A stretch of DNA of 64,000 nucleotides, from assembly GCF_000300455.3 (NCBI RefSeq), contig NZ_CP007215.2, positions 2,356,001 to 2,420,000 on the forward strand. Direction: 5' to 3'. Positions 61,476 through 64,000 of this stretch are shown piece after piece. Position numbers and translations under genes: made by a program. The notes under the pieces are model-generated. The model did not search any database, was not told the origin of the DNA, and saw only the letters and a list, made by a program, of their open reading frames with translations. Source of the stretch: Kosakonia sacchari SP1 (GTDB taxonomy: Bacteria > Pseudomonadota > Gammaproteobacteria > Enterobacterales > Enterobacteriaceae). How positions within the stretch are numbered: position 1 is the stretch's first letter; the number at the start of each line of letters is the position of its first letter.

Positions 61476-62408
61476 ATGCAGAAAACATCGCTATTGCTGG
61501 CGGCAACGCTTGCGCTGACGCCGCTGGCCTGGGCCAACGACGTCAATATCAACGGGACGGGCGTGAGCCTGGAAGCCAACAAAACGCCGATCACCACGGC
61601 GAAAAACGCACAAGCCATTGCGCAGTTGCCTAAGGATTATCACTTTGTGGTGCCGGGCAAACTGACCGTCGCCGTGGCAGCGCTCAACTCGCCGCCGCTG
61701 ACGGTCTTTGCCGATGACAATAAAACCCTGCTCGGCAGCGAAGTGGACATCGCCCGCCTGGTGGCAAGCAGCTTAGGCCTGGAGCTGAACGTGGTGCCGA
61801 CGTCGTGGGAGGACTGGCCGCTCGGTGTCACCTCCGGCAAATATGATGCGGCGATCAGCAATATTACCGTCACCAAAGAGCGCAAAGCGAAGTTCGATTT
61901 CGCCACTTACCGCAAGGATTCACTCGGATTTTACGTCAAGTCCACCAGTCCGCTGAAATCGATGGAGAAAGCCGAAGACATTGCCGGGCTGCGCATTATT
62001 GTCGGCTCCGGCACGAACCAGGAGGCGATCCTGCTGGCGTGGAACGCGGAAAACGTGAAAAAGGGGCTGAAACCCTTTACGCCGGTCTACACCAAAGATG
62101 ACGCCGCCCAGACGCTGGCGCTGCAATCCGGTCGCGCCGACGCTTACTTCGGCCCGAACGTGATTGGCGCGTGGAAAGCGGCACTGACCGGCAAAACCAA
62201 ACTGGTTGGCAGCGTGGACGGCGGCTGGCCGAACGCGGCCCATATCGCCGTCACGTTACGTAAAGGCAGCGGGCTGGTTGAAGCGGTGCAAACGGCGCTC
62301 AATGGCGCTATCAAAACCGGTGACTACGACAAAGTGCTCAATCGCTGGGGCGAGGGCGTAGAACGTATTCCGGCGTCGGAGGTGAATCCGGCGGGGCTTG
62401 GCGATTAA
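61476..62408 (+). CDS. Amino-acid-type ABC substrate-binding protein
   Basis: A 310-residue periplasmic binding protein of family 3 (polar amino acids). Signal peptide about 1-20 (LLLAATLALTPLAWA). Mature features: GKLTVAVAALNSPPLTVFAD, LLGSEVDIARLVASSLGLEL, YDAAISNITVTKERKAKFDF, and IIVGSGTNQEAILLAW. Close in type to YxeM/TcyA-like cystine or S-modified cysteine binders. The start at 61476 has AAAGAAGAAAACG; the frame from 61275 overlaps the monooxygenase and is not used. With the GNAT, permease and ATPase genes it forms a transporter set. Confidence 0.92.
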   Translation: MQKTSLLLAATLALTPLAWANDVNINGTGVSLEANKTPITTAKNAQAIAQLPKDYHFVVPGKLTVAVAALNSPPLTVFADDNKTLLGSEVDIARLVASSLGLELNVVPTSWEDWPLGVTSGKYDAAISNITVTKERKAKFDFATYRKDSLGFYVKSTSPLKSMEKAEDIAGLRIIVGSGTNQEAILLAWNAENVKKGLKPFTPVYTKDDAAQTLALQSGRADAYFGPNVIGAWKAALTGKTKLVGSVDGGWPNAAHIAVTLRKGSGLVEAVQTALNGAIKTGDYDKVLNRWGEGVERIPASEVNPAGLGD

Positions 62409-62418
62409 GGAGGTTGTC

Positions 62419-62928
62419 ATGAGTGAACATTTTCGCGATGTCTCGCCAGACGCACCGGAATTACAGCCGATTTTAGACGGGCTGTTTGGTGAATACGCTG
62501 CACGATATGGCGACTATTTTTCCCGCAGCGCCGAAGTGGAACTCACCGAGTGGTATTTAGCGCCGCAGGGGCTGTTTATAGTGCTGGAGCGTGACGGAGA
62601 AATTATCGCGACCGGTGCCTACAAACCGTTTGATGCCCATACGGCGGAAATCAAACGCATCTGGACGAAGCAGGCACTGCGTAAGCAAGGGCTGGCGGCC
62701 AAAATCGTGCAGGAGCTGGAGCGGCGCGCGTTACTGGCCGGTTACAGCCATATCTACCTGACCACCGGCTTTCGCCAGCCGGAAGCGGTGCGGCTTTATC
62801 TGAGCCAGGGCTATCAGCCGCAGTTTGATGTCCATCGCGATCCGGAAGAGTACAGCCAGCCGCCGTTTGACGGTCGGTTGCGGTTTACTAAAGCGTTGTC
62901 GGTTGAGCGTTTAAGCAAAACCGCCTGA
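62419..62928 (+). CDS. GNAT acetyltransferase of the salvage cluster
   Basis: A 169-residue GNAT protein. Acetyl-CoA motif EIKRIWTKQALRKQGLAAKI near residue 85, then GYSHIYLTTGFRQPEAVRLY, typical of small-molecule acetyltransferases. An AAGGAGG site gives a very good start at 62419; the ATG at 62398 overlaps the previous gene. It lies between binding protein and permease genes, as YxeL lies beside YxeM-O in B. subtilis, where this enzyme N-acetylates S-(2-succino)cysteine. Here the substrate is inferred. Confidence 0.9.
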   Translation: MSEHFRDVSPDAPELQPILDGLFGEYAARYGDYFSRSAEVELTEWYLAPQGLFIVLERDGEIIATGAYKPFDAHTAEIKRIWTKQALRKQGLAAKIVQELERRALLAGYSHIYLTTGFRQPEAVRLYLSQGYQPQFDVHRDPEEYSQPPFDGRLRFTKALSVERLSKTA

Positions 62929-62937
62929 GGAGCGACC

Positions 62938-63861
62938 ATGAAAAATACAGAAACCATCAAAGTGGTACCCGCACGCTACCCACTGCGCACGGTCGGCGCG
63001 GTTATTGCACTGTTTGTGCTGGCGGCGATCATTCAGTCCGTGGCTTTTAACCCGCGCTGGGAATGGACAGTGTTCGCCCGTTGGTTTTTCGACCCGGTGA
63101 TCCTCGAAGGCCTGGGGCAGACGCTGTTACTGACTTTGCTCGGCACAGCGCTGAGCGTGATTTTCGGCGGTTTACTGGCGTTAGCCAGGCTTTCGTCGTC
63201 GTGGCTGTTGAGTAGCCTTGCGTGGAGTTATATCTGGCTGTTTCGCTCGCTGCCGTTGATTGTGGTGCTGATCATTCTTTATAACTTCTCCTATCTGTAC
63301 GACACCTTATCGCTTGGCATTCCGTTTACCGGCATCCAGTGGGCGAGTTATCAAACCATTAACGTGCTTGGGCAGTTTTCCACGGCGGTCGTCGGGTTGA
63401 CGCTGGTGCAAAGTGCCTATACCGCCGAGATTATTCGCGGCGGCTTTCTTGGGGTCGATCACGGACAGTACGAAGCGGCGGCCGCGCTGGGGTTACCCGC
63501 CTGGCGGCGCACGCTGCGCATTATTCTGCCGCAGGCGCTGCGCACGATTTTACCCTCCGGTTTTAACGAGATAATCAGCCTCGCCAAGGGCACGGCAATG
63601 GTTTATGTGTTGGCGATGCCGGAGCTGTTTTACACCATTCAGATGATTTACAACCGCACGCAGGAAGTTATCCCGTTGCTGATGGTTGGCGCAGTCTGGT
63701 ATCTGGTGATCACCAGTGTGCTGTCCGCTATCCAGTATCTGGTTGAACGCTGGCTGGCACGTAGCGAACGCCGTTCAGCGATTTCACCCTCGCGCGTTCG
63801 TTCCTATTCCACTGCCCGCGTAGCGCAAGCGCAGGAGGCTGTTCATGCCAACCTCTCTTAA
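62938..63861 (+). CDS. Amino-acid ABC transporter permease
   Basis: A 307-residue permease of the HisM/GlnP/YxeN group. Hydrophobic N-terminus [17 protein letters not shown], then the domain with [40 protein letters not shown] (EAA-type loop with [20 protein letters not shown]), and [20 protein letters not shown]. Its basic tail is longer than usual ([20 protein letters not shown]). The ATPase gene begins inside its 3' end (17-base overlap). Confidence 0.94.
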   Translation: MKNTETIKVVPARYPLRTVGAVIALFVLAAIIQSVAFNPRWEWTVFARWFFDPVILEGLGQTLLLTLLGTALSVIFGGLLALARLSSSWLLSSLAWSYIWLFRSLPLIVVLIILYNFSYLYDTLSLGIPFTGIQWASYQTINVLGQFSTAVVGLTLVQSAYTAEIIRGGFLGVDHGQYEAAAALGLPAWRRTLRIILPQALRTILPSGFNEIISLAKGTAMVYVLAMPELFYTIQMIYNRTQEVIPLLMVGAVWYLVITSVLSAIQYLVERWLARSERRSAISPSRVRSYSTARVAQAQEAVHANLS

Positions 63862-64000
63862 TGGTCATATTTCGATTACCGGCGTCAGCAAATATTTTGG
63901 TCGCCATAAAGCGCTGGATGAGGTGTCGCTGGAGATTCCGCCCGGTTCGGTCACAGTGATCCTGGGGCCATCCGGTTCCGGGAAATCAACGCTGCTGCGT
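63845..64000 (+). CDS. Amino-acid ABC transporter ATPase (5' part, cut by window edge)
   Basis: The first 52 residues of an ABC ATPase of the GlnQ/HisP/YxeO type: [20 protein letters not shown], then Walker [14 protein letters not shown] at the edge. The ATG at 63845 overlaps the permease end by 17 bases. The remainder (signature, Walker B) lies outside the window. It completes the importer with the binding protein and permease. Further genes such as a second permease or a flavin reductase may follow. Confidence 0.92.
   Translation, partial: MPTSLNGHISITGVSKYFGRHKALDEVSLEIPPGSVTVILGPSGSGKSTLLR

Overview
The window is chromosomal DNA of an enterobacterium (family Enterobacteriaceae). The protein set and, above all, the gene order suggest a Kosakonia/Enterobacter/Klebsiella-type relative of E. 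coli rather than E. coli itself. The backbone follows the E. coli K-12 ydc-ync segment as I remember it: opgD, rimL, ydcK, tehB, ydcL, ydcO/sutR, rlhA, ydcR, ydcSTUV-patD, ortT (ydcX), ydcY, ydcZ, mnaT (yncA), curA, mcbR, yncD/yncE, ansP. No rRNA, tRNA, insertion sequence, prophage or CRISPR array was recognised. The species call is inference from gene content only.

Accessory blocks sit between backbone genes. rimL/ydcK holds a four-gene operon of a SrpA-type catalase-like peroxidase, cytochrome b561, an ECF sigma factor and an anti-sigma factor, plus an SDR oxidoreductase. tehB/ydcL holds a divergent peptidase T paralogue and a DppA-like binding protein. ydcL/ydcO holds an EamA exporter and an AraC regulator. 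rlhA/ydcR holds a lipoprotein, a low-complexity secreted peptide, a LysR/nitroreductase pair, a lone cytidine-deaminase-fold protein and a cyanide-insensitive bd oxidase (cioAB plus a DUF2474-like peptide). patD/ydcY holds small unknowns, a VIT1/CCC1 transporter, a second cytochrome b561, two tandem OrtT toxins, an alpha/beta hydrolase behind a LexA-like box, the srfABC operon and a second DppA-like protein. mnaT/curA holds an XRE-cupin regulator, and mcbR/yncD holds a chemoreceptor and a GNAT protein. The E. coli genes ydcH, tehA and hicAB are not seen where I would expect them.

From about 57.9 kb to the right edge lies a one-direction operon: luciferase-like monooxygenase, M20 amidohydrolase, NtaA/SnaA/DszA monooxygenase, ABC binding protein, GNAT acetyltransferase, permease and ATPase (cut by the edge). 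This is the part list of the Bacillus subtilis yxe and ytm/ytn operons for salvage of S-modified cysteines, and it is the best candidate here for a little-described system in enterobacteria.

Readable control sites include an ECF-type promoter before srpA, a perfect 15-bp inverted repeat between ydcO and sutR, a CRP-like site before ydcS, a consensus FNR site before ortT, a LexA-like box before the hydrolase, a Fur-like site before yncE, and a nearly leaderless promoter for the XRE regulator.
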